The notes beneath the pieces are model-generated. The model saw nothing but the letters and a program-made list of their open reading frames with translations, had not been told where the DNA came from and did no database searches. 64,000 bases of DNA, from positions 5,372,001 through 5,436,000 of the forward strand of contig NZ_WOXS01000002.1 of the NCBI RefSeq assembly GCF_009852415.1, in the 5' to 3' direction. Position 1 is the stretch's first letter, and each line of letters begins with the position of its first letter. The position numbers and the translations under genes were made by a program. Positions 19,347 through 28,184 of the stretch are shown here, in pieces. The DNA is from Streptomyces sp. Tu 3180. GTDB lineage: Bacteria; Actinomycetota; Actinomycetes; Streptomycetales; Streptomycetaceae.

Positions 19347-21551
19347 TTGAGTCGTGAAACTGACACTCCGTCCTCCGGGCCCGACGGGCGCGGCGGAGCC
19401 GCCTACCCGTCGGGCACCCCGCCCTACGGGATTCCGGCGATTCCGGACGAGGGTACGGGCGCGGGCCGTCCGGCCGCGCGACCGGAGGACCGCAAGACCG
19501 AGACCACGCTGACGACCCGGATCCGGATCAACATCCCCGGATCGCGGCCCATCCCGCCGGTCGTCGTGCGCAAGCCCGTCGCGGACAAGGAGGGCAACGC
19601 CGCCCCCGACGCCGAGGCGTCGGCGCCGTCCTCCGCCACCTCCACGGGCGCGGCCGAGCCTCCCGCCGAGCCCGCCCGGTCCACCGGACCCGAGGGGCAG
19701 CCGGACGGGGACAAGCCGGCCAGCGACTGGTTCGCGCCGCGCAAGTCGGCGCCGGGCAAGGGCGCTCCGGGCGGCGGCTCCGCCAACGGATCGGGCGCGC
19801 CGAACGGTTCGGGCGGCGCCGCGGCAGGGGGGCCGGCGGCCGGCTCCGCACCCGCGGCCGCCCCCGGTCCCGGTGCGCCCGGCGGTGCGCGACCGGGCGG
19901 TGGGCGTCCCGGTGGCGTGGTCGGCTCCATGAACGCGCCGGGCGGCTCCCGGCCCGGCGGGACCAACGGCTCCGGCCTCCCCGGCGCGACCGGCGGGCCC
20001 GTGGCCCCCGGACACGGCGGCGGCACCGGCTCGTTCGACGTGACCGAGGCGCTGGCCGGCGGGACCGCGAGCGGTACGCGTCCGGGCACCGGCGGCGGGG
20101 GCGAACCGGGCCACGACGACCTGCCGTACTTCCCGGGGGACGGGCCCGGCGGCCGGAACGGGCAGGCAGGCCGGCCCGGACGGCTCGACCGCGGCGGCCG
20201 GCGGGGCCCGGGCGGCCCGCAGCAGGGCCCGGCGGGCCCCACGGGCGGTCCGGTCACCGGCGACGGCCCGATGGCCCCGCCGGCCGGCCCCGGTGCCGCC
20301 GCCGGCCGGCCCCACCCGGGCGCGGCCTTCGACGAGCAGGGCCGGCCCGGCGCCCCCGGCGGCGGCCTGAGCGACGACACCGCGATCCTCACCCCGCAGC
20401 AGCCGGCCCCCGAGCCGGGCACCCCGGGCTACGGCGTCCGCCACGACAACGTCTCCGGGCACACCCTCACCAGCGGCATCCCGGTCGTGCCGCCGGGCGC
20501 GGCCTTCAACGCCGGCGCCCCCGCCGACGGTCCCCTGGGGCACACGCCCCCGAAGCTGCCCGAGCCGGTCTCCCCGCCCCCGGCGAGCTCCTCGAAGCCG
20601 CCGAAGAAGAAGGGGCGCAACAAGCTCGTCCTGCTCGGCGGCGCCCTGGTCGTCCTCGCCGGTGTCGCCTACGGCGCCGGGCTGCTGATGAACCACTCCG
20701 ACGTGCCCAAGGGCACCACCGTGCTCGGCGTCGACATCGGCGGCGGCACCCGCGACGAGGCCGTGAAGAAGCTCGACCAGGCCCTCGACGACCGGCTGGA
20801 CAAGCCGCTGAAGCTGTCGGTCGGCGGCAGGACCGTCGAGCTGGAGCCGGACAACGCGGGTCTTCAGCTCGACGCCGACGCCACCGTCGGCGAGGCCGCC
20901 CGGAGCGACTACAACCCGGTCTCCGTGATCGGCTCGCTCTTCGGCAACCACCGCGTCGTCGAACCGGTCATGCCCGTGGACGAGGAGAAGCTCCAGGCCG
21001 CCCTGGAGGACGCGGCGGGCGGTTCCGGCTCGGTGGTCGAGGGCTCGATCAAGTTCGAGTCCGGCAAGGCCGTGGCCGTCTACCCCAAGGCGGGCCAGGG
21101 CATCGACGTCGCCGAGGCGGCCGACGTGGTGACGGAGGCGTACCGCACCCAGGTCGAGACCGGCGCCACCGCCGCGGTGAACGTCCCGACGGCTCCCCAG
21201 CAGCCGAAGGTCTCCAAGGCCGAGGTCGACCGGATGATGAAGGAGTTCGCCGAGCCGGCGATGTCCGGCCTCGTCACCGTCAGGACCGACGCGGCGCACA
21301 GCATCCCGTTCGGCCCCGTGTCCCTGCCGAAGATCCTCGGCGTCAAGGCCGTCGGGGGCAAGCTCGTGGAGACGTACGACCTCGAGGCGCTCCGCAAGGC
21401 GTACGGCAGCACCTTCGACGGGGTGCAGATCGAGGGCGCCAGCGGGAAGCGCGACGTCCAGCCGCAGGACGTCGTCTCCGCGCTGCGCAAGGCTCTGCGC
21501 GGCAAGACCCCGGCGGAGCGCATCGGCGTCATAGAGACCAACCCGAACTGA
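19347..21551 (+). CDS. Membrane protein with long disordered N-terminus and PG_binding_4-like repeats
   Basis: 734 residues. TTG start at 19347, 7 nt after GGGAGAA; there is no better start nearby. Residues 1-425 are low-complexity Gly/Pro/Ala/Ser, probably disordered and cytoplasmic. A single membrane helix follows at about 427-448 (LVLLGGALVVLAGVAYGAGLL) with a KKKGRNK stop-transfer. The outer part has two repeats resembling the PG_binding_4 domain found before VanW or YkuD domains (GTTVLGVDIGGGTRDEAVKKL; ADATVGEAARS). No L,D-transpeptidase cysteine motif or VanW domain follows, so a peptidoglycan-binding or scaffold role is inferred. A terminator follows. Confidence 0.78.
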   Translation: MSRETDTPSSGPDGRGGAAYPSGTPPYGIPAIPDEGTGAGRPAARPEDRKTETTLTTRIRINIPGSRPIPPVVVRKPVADKEGNAAPDAEASAPSSATSTGAAEPPAEPARSTGPEGQPDGDKPASDWFAPRKSAPGKGAPGGGSANGSGAPNGSGGAAAGGPAAGSAPAAAPGPGAPGGARPGGGRPGGVVGSMNAPGGSRPGGTNGSGLPGATGGPVAPGHGGGTGSFDVTEALAGGTASGTRPGTGGGGEPGHDDLPYFPGDGPGGRNGQAGRPGRLDRGGRRGPGGPQQGPAGPTGGPVTGDGPMAPPAGPGAAAGRPHPGAAFDEQGRPGAPGGGLSDDTAILTPQQPAPEPGTPGYGVRHDNVSGHTLTSGIPVVPPGAAFNAGAPADGPLGHTPPKLPEPVSPPPASSSKPPKKKGRNKLVLLGGALVVLAGVAYGAGLLMNHSDVPKGTTVLGVDIGGGTRDEAVKKLDQALDDRLDKPLKLSVGGRTVELEPDNAGLQLDADATVGEAARSDYNPVSVIGSLFGNHRVVEPVMPVDEEKLQAALEDAAGGSGSVVEGSIKFESGKAVAVYPKAGQGIDVAEAADVVTEAYRTQVETGATAAVNVPTAPQQPKVSKAEVDRMMKEFAEPAMSGLVTVRTDAAHSIPFGPVSLPKILGVKAVGGKLVETYDLEALRKAYGSTFDGVQIEGASGKRDVQPQDVVSALRKALRGKTPAERIGVIETNPN

Positions 21552-21591
21552 CCGCCGGCCGTCCCGCGGCGCCCGCGTGACACGTGAACCC

Positions 21592-21624
21592 GTGAAGGCC
21601 CGTCCTGCCCGGACGGGCCTTCAC
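21592..21624 (+). terminator. Terminator after the PG_binding_4-like gene
   Basis: Perfect 14-bp stem GTGAAGGCCCGTCC with a 5-nt loop, 41 nt after the stop. It is followed by a partial repeat of the right arm (GGGCTTTCACGG). Confidence 0.8.
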
Positions 21625-21786
21625 GGGCTTTCACGGACCTCGTGCGGTGCGGGTCCCCCTCCGCCGACGCGCCGCACTCGGCCCCCACGCCCGGGGAAGA
21701 GCCCGGGGGAGGCCGGGCCGATCGCCCGCGTCCCGGTCGCACCGCCGCGGCGACGGGGTCCCGGCGGCGGCTGACCGCCCCGGTAC

Positions 21787-21823
21787 GGGGAGGGCGCCCG
21801 GTGACCCACCGGGCGCCCTCCCC
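21787..21823 (-). terminator. Terminator of the MFS gene
   Basis: Perfect 17-bp stem GGGGAGGGCGCCCGGTG closed by a 3-nt loop, 15 nt beyond the stop codon of the - strand transporter gene. Together with the 21.6-kb hairpin it insulates the convergent genes. Confidence 0.8.
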
Positions 21824-21837
21824 GCGTGCGTCGCGGG

Positions 21838-23457
21838 TCAGCGGGCGGCGACGCTCACCGGCGCCCCCTCGCCGTCCCGCGCCTCCCGGGAGCGGCGCTC
21901 GATGCCGGCGAAGGCGGCCACGGCGCCGATCAGGCACAGGATCCCGGTGACGGTGACGGCGGAGTGCAGACCGTTCACGAACGCCTGGCCGCTGCCCTCC
22001 ACGACCGCGGCCCTGAGCTGCGCCGGCATGTCGGAGGAGACCGGGGCGATCCCCATCGCGACGGCGTCCTCGGCCTTCTCCAGTCCGTGGGCCAGGGACA
22101 CCGGGACGCCCGCCCCGGTGAGCTCGCCGAACAGTGAGGAACCGACCTTGCCGGCGATCACGGTGACCAGCACGGAGGTGCCGAGCGCACCGCCGATCTG
22201 CAGCATGGTGGACTGCAGGCCGGACGCCACGCCGCCGTCCTCGACGGGCGCGTTGCCGATGATCGCGGCGGCGGTGGCGGGCAGCACGATGCCGACGCCG
22301 AGGCCCAGCGCGAGGTAGGGCGGCCACATCGTGGCGTAGGACGAGTCGACGGTCCAGGTGAGCATGGAGAACATGGCGGCGGCCGAGAGGACCAGACCCA
22401 GCGGGATCGTGACGCGCGGCCCGAAGCGGGCCGTCAGCTGGGAGCCGATCGGGGAGGCGAACAGCGAGGCGATCGACATCGGCAGCGTGCTGATGCCGGC
22501 CTCGACGGGCGTGTAGCCGCGCACGTTCTGCAGGTACAGCATGATGAAGAAGATGCCGCCGAGCATGACGAAGAAGTTCAGCAGGGTCATGACGGCGCCG
22601 GTGGTCAGCGACCGGCCGCGGAACAGGCGCATCGGCAGCAGCGGGTGCTCCTGCCGGGCCTCGTACCGGCAGAAGACGGCCAGGAGCACCAGGCCGAGGG
22701 CGATGGAGCCGAGGGTCCCGGCGGAGGTCCAGCCCCAGGTCTCGCCCTTGACGATGCCGAAGACGAGCGCGAGCAGACCCGCGGCGAGCAGGACGACGCC
22801 GGCGATGTCGAAGCGCCGGTGACCGGCGGAGTTCCTGGACTCGGTGAGGACCGCCGCGCTGAACACCAGCGCGACGGCACCGATCGGCGCGTTGATGTAG
22901 AAGACCCACGACCAGTCGACGTGCTCGACGAGCAGACCGCCGATGATCGGGCCCAGCGACGTCGAGACGGCCGAGACCATGCCCCAGATGCCCACCGCGA
23001 GCCCGAACCTCCTCGGCGGGAAGACGGCGCGCAGGATGCCCAGGGTGTTGGGCATCAGGACGCCGCCGCACAGGCCCTGCAGGGCGCGGAAGAGGATGAC
23101 GCCCTCGATGCTGCCGACCAGGCCGATGGCGACCGAGGTGACGACGAACCCGCCGACGCCGACGAGGTAGTACAGGCGCCGGCCGAACCGGTCGCCGAGC
23201 GTGCCGCCGAGGATCATCGAGGCGGCGAGCGCGAGCAGGTAGGAGTTGGTGACCCACTGCAGTTCCGCGGTGCTGGCCCCGAGGTCCTTGCCGATCGCCG
23301 GGTTGGCGATGGCGACGACGGAGCCGTCGAGCTGCACCATGAGCAGGCCGAACGACACTGCGACCAGAGCGAGCCAGGGGTTGCCCCGGCGCGCGGCCCC
23401 CGACTGCACGGGGGCAGCCGTGACGGGGGCGGAGTGATCCACGGGAGTGGACGCCAT
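21838..23457 (-). CDS. MFS multidrug transporter, DHA2 (EmrB/QacA) type
   Basis: Proton-coupled exporter of 539 residues with about 14 hydrophobic segments, the DHA2 number. Motif A appears as GGTLGDRFGRRLYYLVG after helix 2, and the N-terminal helix has the family's MVQLDGSVVAIANPAIGKDLG with the conserved aspartate. Motif C-like glycines lie in helix 5 (LGPIIGGLLVEHVDWSWVFYINAP). A MarR-type regulator gene lies 315 bp upstream on the same strand. The pair resembles the common actinobacterial arrangement of MarR plus EmrB for drug or toxic-metabolite export. Substrates cannot be predicted. Confidence 0.9.
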   Translation of the reverse strand: MASTPVDHSAPVTAAPVQSGAARRGNPWLALVAVSFGLLMVQLDGSVVAIANPAIGKDLGASTAELQWVTNSYLLALAASMILGGTLGDRFGRRLYYLVGVGGFVVTSVAIGLVGSIEGVILFRALQGLCGGVLMPNTLGILRAVFPPRRFGLAVGIWGMVSAVSTSLGPIIGGLLVEHVDWSWVFYINAPIGAVALVFSAAVLTESRNSAGHRRFDIAGVVLLAAGLLALVFGIVKGETWGWTSAGTLGSIALGLVLLAVFCRYEARQEHPLLPMRLFRGRSLTTGAVMTLLNFFVMLGGIFFIMLYLQNVRGYTPVEAGISTLPMSIASLFASPIGSQLTARFGPRVTIPLGLVLSAAAMFSMLTWTVDSSYATMWPPYLALGLGVGIVLPATAAAIIGNAPVEDGGVASGLQSTMLQIGGALGTSVLVTVIAGKVGSSLFGELTGAGVPVSLAHGLEKAEDAVAMGIAPVSSDMPAQLRAAVVEGSGQAFVNGLHSAVTVTGILCLIGAVAAFAGIERRSREARDGEGAPVSVAAR

Positions 23458-23772
23458 GAGGGAAGCCGTTTCTTTCTCGGAAGGGGCGAAGAAGGGGTGA
23501 AAGAAGGGACGAAGGGGAGTGGCCGGACCGCACGGATCGCACGGACGGCGGGAGAAGGGCGCGCGGAGGACCGGACGCGGGGCGGCCGACGCGGGACGGC
23601 CCCGGGAAGGACCGCGTCCGGGAAGGGGTGCGTCCGGGAGGGAGCGGGAAGCGGGGGAACGGGGGAAGGGGAGCGGGAAGCGGGACGCTCACCGCGTGGA
23701 CATGCCACGCGGGAACGCGTCACCGCGGGAACGCGCCGCCGCAAGGACGCGTGCGACCCCGCGGTCCCGGCG
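23458..23772. other. Purine-skewed intergenic stretch
   Basis: 315 bp between the MarR stop and the MFS start, both on the - strand. The + strand is extremely rich in G and A (runs such as GGGGGAACGGGGGAAGGGG around 23650), so the - strand transcript would be pyrimidine-rich. No gene, terminator or obvious promoter is seen. Confidence 0.4.
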
Positions 23773-24246
23773 TCAGCGGGCCGCGGAGTGCAGGTGGTGC
23801 GTCAGCGCTTTCAGCGCCCCGAGGGCGGAACCGAGCGCGTCCATCTCGCCGTCGGTGAGGGACAGCATCGCCCGGCCGAGGTGGCTCTCCTCGAGGGCGC
23901 GCACCTCGGCGATCCGCTGCCGCGAGGACTCCGTGAGGTGGAGGTGGGCGACCCGCTTGTCGGCGCCGTCCTGCCGGCGCTCCAGTTCTCCCCGCTCCGT
24001 GAGCTGGGAGACCAGGGCGCTGACGTTGTTGGGCTTCATCAGCAGCGCCGTGGCCGCCTCGCCCACCGTGGCGCCCTCGTGCCGCGCGACGAACCGCAGC
24101 AGCGCGAGCTGCCCCTCGGGCGGCTTCGGGTGGGGGTACTCGCTCCCGACCCGCCGCTCCAGTGCCCGGTGCAGCGCCGGCAGGCACGCCGCGAGCTCGG
24201 AGGCCACGCGTGCGATGCGCTGTTCGGGGGCACGGGTGTCGGACAC
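23773..24246 (-). CDS. MarR-family transcriptional regulator
   Basis: 157-residue winged-helix regulator, GTG start. The central fold reads LALLRFVARHEGATVGEAATALLMKPNNVSALVSQLTERGELERR, the MarR recognition helix and wing, followed by RVAHLHLTESSRQRI, the conserved beta-wing and helix 5. It probably represses itself and the DHA2 exporter 315 bp downstream until a ligand binds. A 7-bp inverted repeat lies just upstream of its start and overlaps a -35-like hexamer, consistent with autoregulation. Confidence 0.87.
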   Translation of the reverse strand: MSDTRAPEQRIARVASELAACLPALHRALERRVGSEYPHPKPPEGQLALLRFVARHEGATVGEAATALLMKPNNVSALVSQLTERGELERRQDGADKRVAHLHLTESSRQRIAEVRALEESHLGRAMLSLTDGEMDALGSALGALKALTHHLHSAAR

Positions 24247-24258
24247 GCCCGAGATGAC

Positions 24259-24283
24259 AGGTATCCCGAGATACCTATGTCAA
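24259..24283 (-). promoter_or_regulatory. Candidate MarR operator and -35 element
   Basis: AGGTATC-CCGA-GATACCT (24259-24276) is a perfect 7-bp inverted repeat 12 nt upstream of the MarR GTG start. On the - strand it directly follows TTGACA (24278-24283), a consensus -35. A protein bound here would cover the promoter spacer. The sequence is seen; the binding protein is inferred. Confidence 0.55.
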
Positions 24284-24319
24284 AGGAGATGAGTGGCCGG
24301 ACGGGTGGCCGCCGGCCCC

Positions 24320-24506
24320 AGGGGGTGTCGTTTGGATCAGGCCGGCTCCGGGCAACGGTGCCTTGCGGACCGGCCCGAGCGGGGTCTGGTGCGTGCGGGT
24401 GCAAGGCGGAGGAGGGCGCCGGGGCGGAGCCCCGGCAACCGACGACAACGCCGCAGATGCGCGTGCCGGGCCCCGCGGCCCCGGCAAGATCCAAACGACA
24501 CCCCCT
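24320..24506. repeat. 187-bp element bounded by 19-bp perfect inverted repeats
   Basis: AGGGGGTGTCGTTTGGATC at 24320-24338 recurs as its exact complement at 24488-24506. After three mismatches the arms resume pairing with CCGG. The interior (about 150 bp) is GC-rich without a gene. The right arm touches the stop codon of the SirB1-like gene (24505-24507). It could be a miniature inverted-repeat element or a large terminator structure. No target-site duplication is evident. Confidence 0.6.
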
Positions 24507-25377
24507 AGTTGAGCAGGGCCCGTGCCGCTCGGGCCTGGGCGCGGACGTGTTCCGCCGCCGGCTCGTCCACCGCGGCCACCACCTCGGCGTACGCCTCCAG
24601 CTCGTCCGCGCCGTCGAGGAAGTCACCGCGCCGGACCAGTACCTGGGCCCGCTCGTACCGCAGCCGTGCCGGGTGCGAGGGGAGCAGCAGGGACAGGTCC
24701 ACCGCCCACAGGGCCACGTCGGACCGCTCCGGCCGGGCGGCCGCCCACGCCCGGACGTTGTTCAGGACGCGCAGCACGACGTCCAGGGGATCGGCGGGCG
24801 TCAGCATCGACGCCTCCAGCGGCGCCCCCGTGGCCCCGGCGACCAGCAGCTCCGCGTCGGCGCCGGTCAGTACCCGGCCCCCGTCGAAGGGGTCGGCGAG
24901 CACCTGCTCCTCCGCCTCCCCGAAGCCGACGACGAAGTGCCCGGGCAGCGCCACCCCGTACACCGGCGCCCCCGCCCGCCGGGCCACCTCCAGCCACACC
25001 ACCGACAGCAGGATCGGCAGCCCGCGCCGCCGCCGCAGCACCGCGTGCAGCAGCGAGGACTCCAGCCGCCGGTAGTCGCCCGGCGTGCCGTGGAAGCCGT
25101 ACCGCTCGCCCAGCAGTCCGCGCAGCGCGAGCGCCCACGCCAGGGGCGAGCCGGGCCGGTAGGGGAGTTCCCCGGCCAGCCGGTCCAGCTCGACCTGCGC
25201 GGCGTCCATGCCCGCCTCGTCCAGCGCGCCGTCCGCCTCCGCGCCGATCAGCAGGCACAGCGCGGACAGGTCCGGCCGCTCGCAGCGGGCCTCCTCGGCG
25301 AACCGCCGCCGCAGCTCGGCGGAGCGCTCGGGTGACGGGGGACGGGGGAAACGCATAACCGGTTCGTGCCCGCTCAC
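24505..25377 (-). CDS. SirB1-like transglutaminase-fold protein
   Basis: 290 residues with the SirB1 N-terminal transglutaminase-like signature: CLLIGAEADGALDEAGMD at the start, then LHAVLRRRRGLPILLSVVWLEVARR and GVALPGHFVVGF, then DPFDGGRVLT. The C-terminal part is helical and TPR-like. The family is widespread and of unclear activity; some members have lost the catalytic cysteine, and no obvious Cys stands in the RRGLP segment here. GTG start overlaps the stop of the upstream GNAT gene (GTGA), so the two are coupled. An internal ATG at 25356 is an alternative start. Confidence 0.8.
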   Translation of the reverse strand: MSGHEPVMRFPRPPSPERSAELRRRFAEEARCERPDLSALCLLIGAEADGALDEAGMDAAQVELDRLAGELPYRPGSPLAWALALRGLLGERYGFHGTPGDYRRLESSLLHAVLRRRRGLPILLSVVWLEVARRAGAPVYGVALPGHFVVGFGEAEEQVLADPFDGGRVLTGADAELLVAGATGAPLEASMLTPADPLDVVLRVLNNVRAWAAARPERSDVALWAVDLSLLLPSHPARLRYERAQVLVRRGDFLDGADELEAYAEVVAAVDEPAAEHVRAQARAARALLN

Positions 25378-26438
25378 GGCGATCCGTCACCGGCCGGAGC
25401 CGATGATTCCGGCGCGCGGTGGTGGTGGTAGGCGTGGTGTGCGGCGAAGCCCATCCGGTCGTACAGCGCCCGGGCCCCCGCGTTGTCGTCCTCGACCTGG
25501 AGCCAGGCCGCCGACGCGCCCTCCTCCAGCGCCCGCCGGGCCAGCGCGGCCATCACGGCGGTCGCGAGCCCCCGCCGGCGCTGCGCCGGATCCACCTCGA
25601 CCGCCGCGAAACCGGCCCACCGCCCGTCCACGACGCACCGCCCGATGGCGGCCGGGGCGTCCGGACCGGGCACCGTCGCGAACCACACCGAGGGACCGCT
25701 CTCCAGCACCTTCAGGGCGACCTCGCTCGCCCCCTTGCGCCGGTACCGCGCCAGCCACGCCTCGTCGGCCGTCCGCGACAGCACGACCCCGGACGGCTCC
25801 GGGCCCCGGTCGGCGACCGGTGCCAGCCCCCCGACCCACAGCTCGGCGGTCACCTCCCGCACCCAGCCCCGCCGCTCCAGCTCCGCGCACAGCAGCTCCT
25901 GCGTGCCCTCGGCGCCGGTCGCGGTCTGCACGTAGGCGGGCAGCCCCCGTTCGGCGTACCAGCGGCGTACGGTCGTCAGCGCCTCGTCGAGCGGCACGCC
26001 CGGGTCGCCGAGCGGCAGCACCGAGTTGGCGCGCCGGGTGAAGCCCACCCGCCGCCCGGCGGGACCCCCGTCGCGCGGCGCCCGCTCGACCGCGGCCCGC
26101 AGCTCCCACTCGCCCAGCCGCTCGCTCTCCAGGGGCCGCCAGGCCCGCGCGGCGACCCGCGCCAGCTCCTCGTACGAGGCGGCCGGACCCCGCCGACGCG
26201 CCGGAGCGGACGGCACCACCTTCCCCGCGACCAGCGAGGATTCCGCGATGCGGACGGTCTCGCCGCTCTTCCGTGTGATCAGCAGCACACCGTCGTCCCA
26301 TGATGCGAGAACACCCACCGTGTCGGTGAACTTCTCCTCCGTGACACCGGCGTGGCTCAAGCGGCGCACGGAAACTCGTTTGCCCACGTCAGCAGCGGTG
26401 ATACGGACCTCGAGACGCCCAGCGGCAGAGATTTCCAC
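25374..26438 (-). CDS. GNAT N-acetyltransferase with N-terminal SH3-like domain
   Basis: 354 residues. The first 75 form a small beta-rich domain (VGKRVSVRRLSHAGVTEEKFTDTVGVL) like that of the M. tuberculosis Rv0428c-type acetyltransferases. The C-terminal 150 hold a GNAT fold with the acetyl-CoA loop QRRRGLATAVMAALARRA and the terminal strand AWLQVEDDNAGARALYDRMGF. Substrate unknown. Divergent from the ferredoxin gene with about 140 bp between starts, and coupled to the SirB1-like gene downstream. Confidence 0.82.
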   Translation of the reverse strand: MEISAAGRLEVRITAADVGKRVSVRRLSHAGVTEEKFTDTVGVLASWDDGVLLITRKSGETVRIAESSLVAGKVVPSAPARRRGPAASYEELARVAARAWRPLESERLGEWELRAAVERAPRDGGPAGRRVGFTRRANSVLPLGDPGVPLDEALTTVRRWYAERGLPAYVQTATGAEGTQELLCAELERRGWVREVTAELWVGGLAPVADRGPEPSGVVLSRTADEAWLARYRRKGASEVALKVLESGPSVWFATVPGPDAPAAIGRCVVDGRWAGFAAVEVDPAQRRRGLATAVMAALARRALEEGASAAWLQVEDDNAGARALYDRMGFAAHHAYHHHRAPESSAPAGDGSP

Positions 26439-26578
26439 AGGTCAGTTCACCCCTCCTGTTCGGATCATGCCCAAGAACGGAGATACTAGGGGCGGGCATC
26501 GACGACGCCGCGCTCCCGCGCGCCAGGCGGCGGAGCCTGAGGAGGCCCGCCAGCGCCCTATCGAGGAGGAACGACAGC

Positions 26579-26896
26579 GTGACCTACGTCATCGCGCAGC
26601 CTTGTGTCGACGTCAAGGACAAGGCGTGCATCGAGGAGTGCCCGGTCGACTGCATCTACGAGGGCCAGCGGTCCTTGTACATCCACCCGGACGAATGCGT
26701 CGACTGCGGGGCCTGTGAGCCGGTCTGCCCGGTCGAGGCCATCTTCTACGAGGACGACACTCCCGAGGAGTGGAAGGACTACTACAAGGCGAACGTCGAG
26801 TTCTTCGACGAACTCGGCTCGCCCGGCGGCGCCAGCAAGCTGGGTCTGATCGAGCGCGACCACCCCTTCATCGCCGCGCTCCCGCCGCAGGCCTGA
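26579..26896 (+). CDS. fdxA: 7Fe ferredoxin ([3Fe-4S][4Fe-4S])
   Basis: 105-residue electron carrier, GTG start with GAGGAGG 7 nt upstream. The cysteine pattern is that of seven-iron ferredoxins: CVDVKDKACIEECPVDC at residues 9-25 and CVDCGACEPVCP at about 40-51, followed by the long FdxA tail (EWKDYYKANVEFF). It resembles mycobacterial FdxC and Streptomyces FdxA, which pass electrons to cytochromes P450 and other oxidoreductases. It precedes dapC, as Rv1177 precedes the aminotransferase Rv1178 in mycobacteria. Confidence 0.93.
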   Translation: MTYVIAQPCVDVKDKACIEECPVDCIYEGQRSLYIHPDECVDCGACEPVCPVEAIFYEDDTPEEWKDYYKANVEFFDELGSPGGASKLGLIERDHPFIAALPPQA

Positions 26897-27032
26897 GCGG
26901 CCGGCGCGCTCCGCGCCGCCTCGGTCCCGTACGGCCCGATCAGCCCGATCGCCGCACGGGACCGAGGCGTTTTCCGTGCCCGTGCCGCACCAGTGCCGTA
27001 CCCGTGCCGCACCAGAAAGTGAGCCCGTACCC

Positions 27033-28130
27033 GTGTCCGCAGTGTCCGACCGGCTGCCCACCTTCCCCTGGGACAAGCTGGAGCCCTACAAGAAGACGGC
27101 CGCCGCGCACCCCGGCGGCATCGTCGACCTCTCGGTGGGCACCCCCGTCGACCCGGTCCCCGAGCCGGTCCAGAAGGCCCTGATCGCCGCGGCGGACTCC
27201 CCGGGCTACCCCACGGTCTGGGGCACCCCGGAGCTGCGGGACGCGATCACCCGCTGGGTGGAGCGCCGCCTGGGCGCCCGCGGGATCACCCACCGCCACG
27301 TCCTGCCGGTCGTCGGCTCCAAGGAACTGGTCGCCTGGCTCCCCACCCAGCTGGGCCTCGGCCCCGGCGACAAGGTCGCCTTCCCGCGGCTGGCCTACCC
27401 GACGTACGAGGTCGGCGCCCGCCTGGCGCGCGCGGACCACGTGGCGTACGACGATCCGACCGAGCTGGACCCGGCGGGCCTGAAGCTGCTCTGGCTGAAC
27501 TCCCCGTCCAACCCCACGGGCCGGGTGCTGTCGAAGCAGGAGCTGACCCGGATCGTCGCCTGGGCCCGTGAGCACGGCGTCCTGGTCCTCTCCGACGAGT
27601 GCTACATCGAGCTGGGCTGGGAGGCCGACCCGGTCTCGGTCCTCCACCCGGACGTCAACGGCGGGTCCCACGACGGCATCGTCTCCGTGCACTCCCTGTC
27701 CAAGCGCTCCAACCTGGCCGGTTACCGCGCCGCCTTCCTGGCCGGCGACCCGGCGGTGCTCGGTCCGCTGCTGGAGATCCGCAAGCACGGCGGCATGATG
27801 ACCTCGGCGCCGACGCAGGCGGCCGTGGTGGCGGCCCTGGGCGACGACGAGCACGTCCGCGTCCAGCGCGAGCGCTACGCGGCCCGGCGCACCGCCCTGC
27901 GCGGGGCGCTGCTCGGCCACGGCTTCCGCATCGAGCACAGCGAGGCCAGCCTCTACCTGTGGGCGACTCGCGACGAGTCCTGCTGGGACACCGTCGCCCA
28001 CCTCGCCGAACGCGGCATCCTGGTGGCGCCGGGCGACTTCTACGGCCCGGCGGGCGAGCGGTTCGTCCGTGTCGCCCTGACCGCCACGGACGAGCGGGTG
28101 CGGGCGGCGGTGGAGCGTCTGTCCGCGTGA
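27033..28130 (+). CDS. dapC: Succinyldiaminopimelate transaminase (DapC)
   Basis: Class I/II PLP aminotransferase, 365 residues, converting N-succinyl-2-amino-6-ketopimelate to succinyl-diaminopimelate in lysine and peptidoglycan synthesis. Start taken at GTG 27033 (SAVSDRLPTFPWDKLEPYKK), preceded by AAGTGAG. An upstream ATG at 26976 adds 19 residues with no family character. PLP features: SDECYIELGW before and the Schiff-base lysine in SLSKRSNLAGYRAAF near residue 228, then ALTATDERV at the end. Function as DapC, rather than another aminotransferase, is supported by dapE 1.9 kb downstream. Confidence 0.85.
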   Translation: MSAVSDRLPTFPWDKLEPYKKTAAAHPGGIVDLSVGTPVDPVPEPVQKALIAAADSPGYPTVWGTPELRDAITRWVERRLGARGITHRHVLPVVGSKELVAWLPTQLGLGPGDKVAFPRLAYPTYEVGARLARADHVAYDDPTELDPAGLKLLWLNSPSNPTGRVLSKQELTRIVAWAREHGVLVLSDECYIELGWEADPVSVLHPDVNGGSHDGIVSVHSLSKRSNLAGYRAAFLAGDPAVLGPLLEIRKHGGMMTSAPTQAAVVAALGDDEHVRVQRERYAARRTALRGALLGHGFRIEHSEASLYLWATRDESCWDTVAHLAERGILVAPGDFYGPAGERFVRVALTATDERVRAAVERLSA

Positions 28131-28184
28131 CGCGGACGGGATGACGCGGACGGGATGACGCGGTCCGCGTCACGGCGCACGACG

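Noticed and set aside
21700..21780. Possible gene or sRNA between the 21.6- and 21.8-kb hairpins
   Set aside because: Only GC-rich sequence between two strong terminators; no start, motif or further structure.
24289..24507. Possible small + strand gene starting ATG 24289 after AAAGGAG
   Set aside because: Translation is low-complexity and runs through the inverted repeats. The AAAGGAG more likely reflects chance on the strand opposite the promoter.
22645..25335. 896-codon frame on the + strand across the MFS, MarR and SirB1-like genes
   Set aside because: Spans three oppositely oriented genes with clear family motifs and has no domain of its own.
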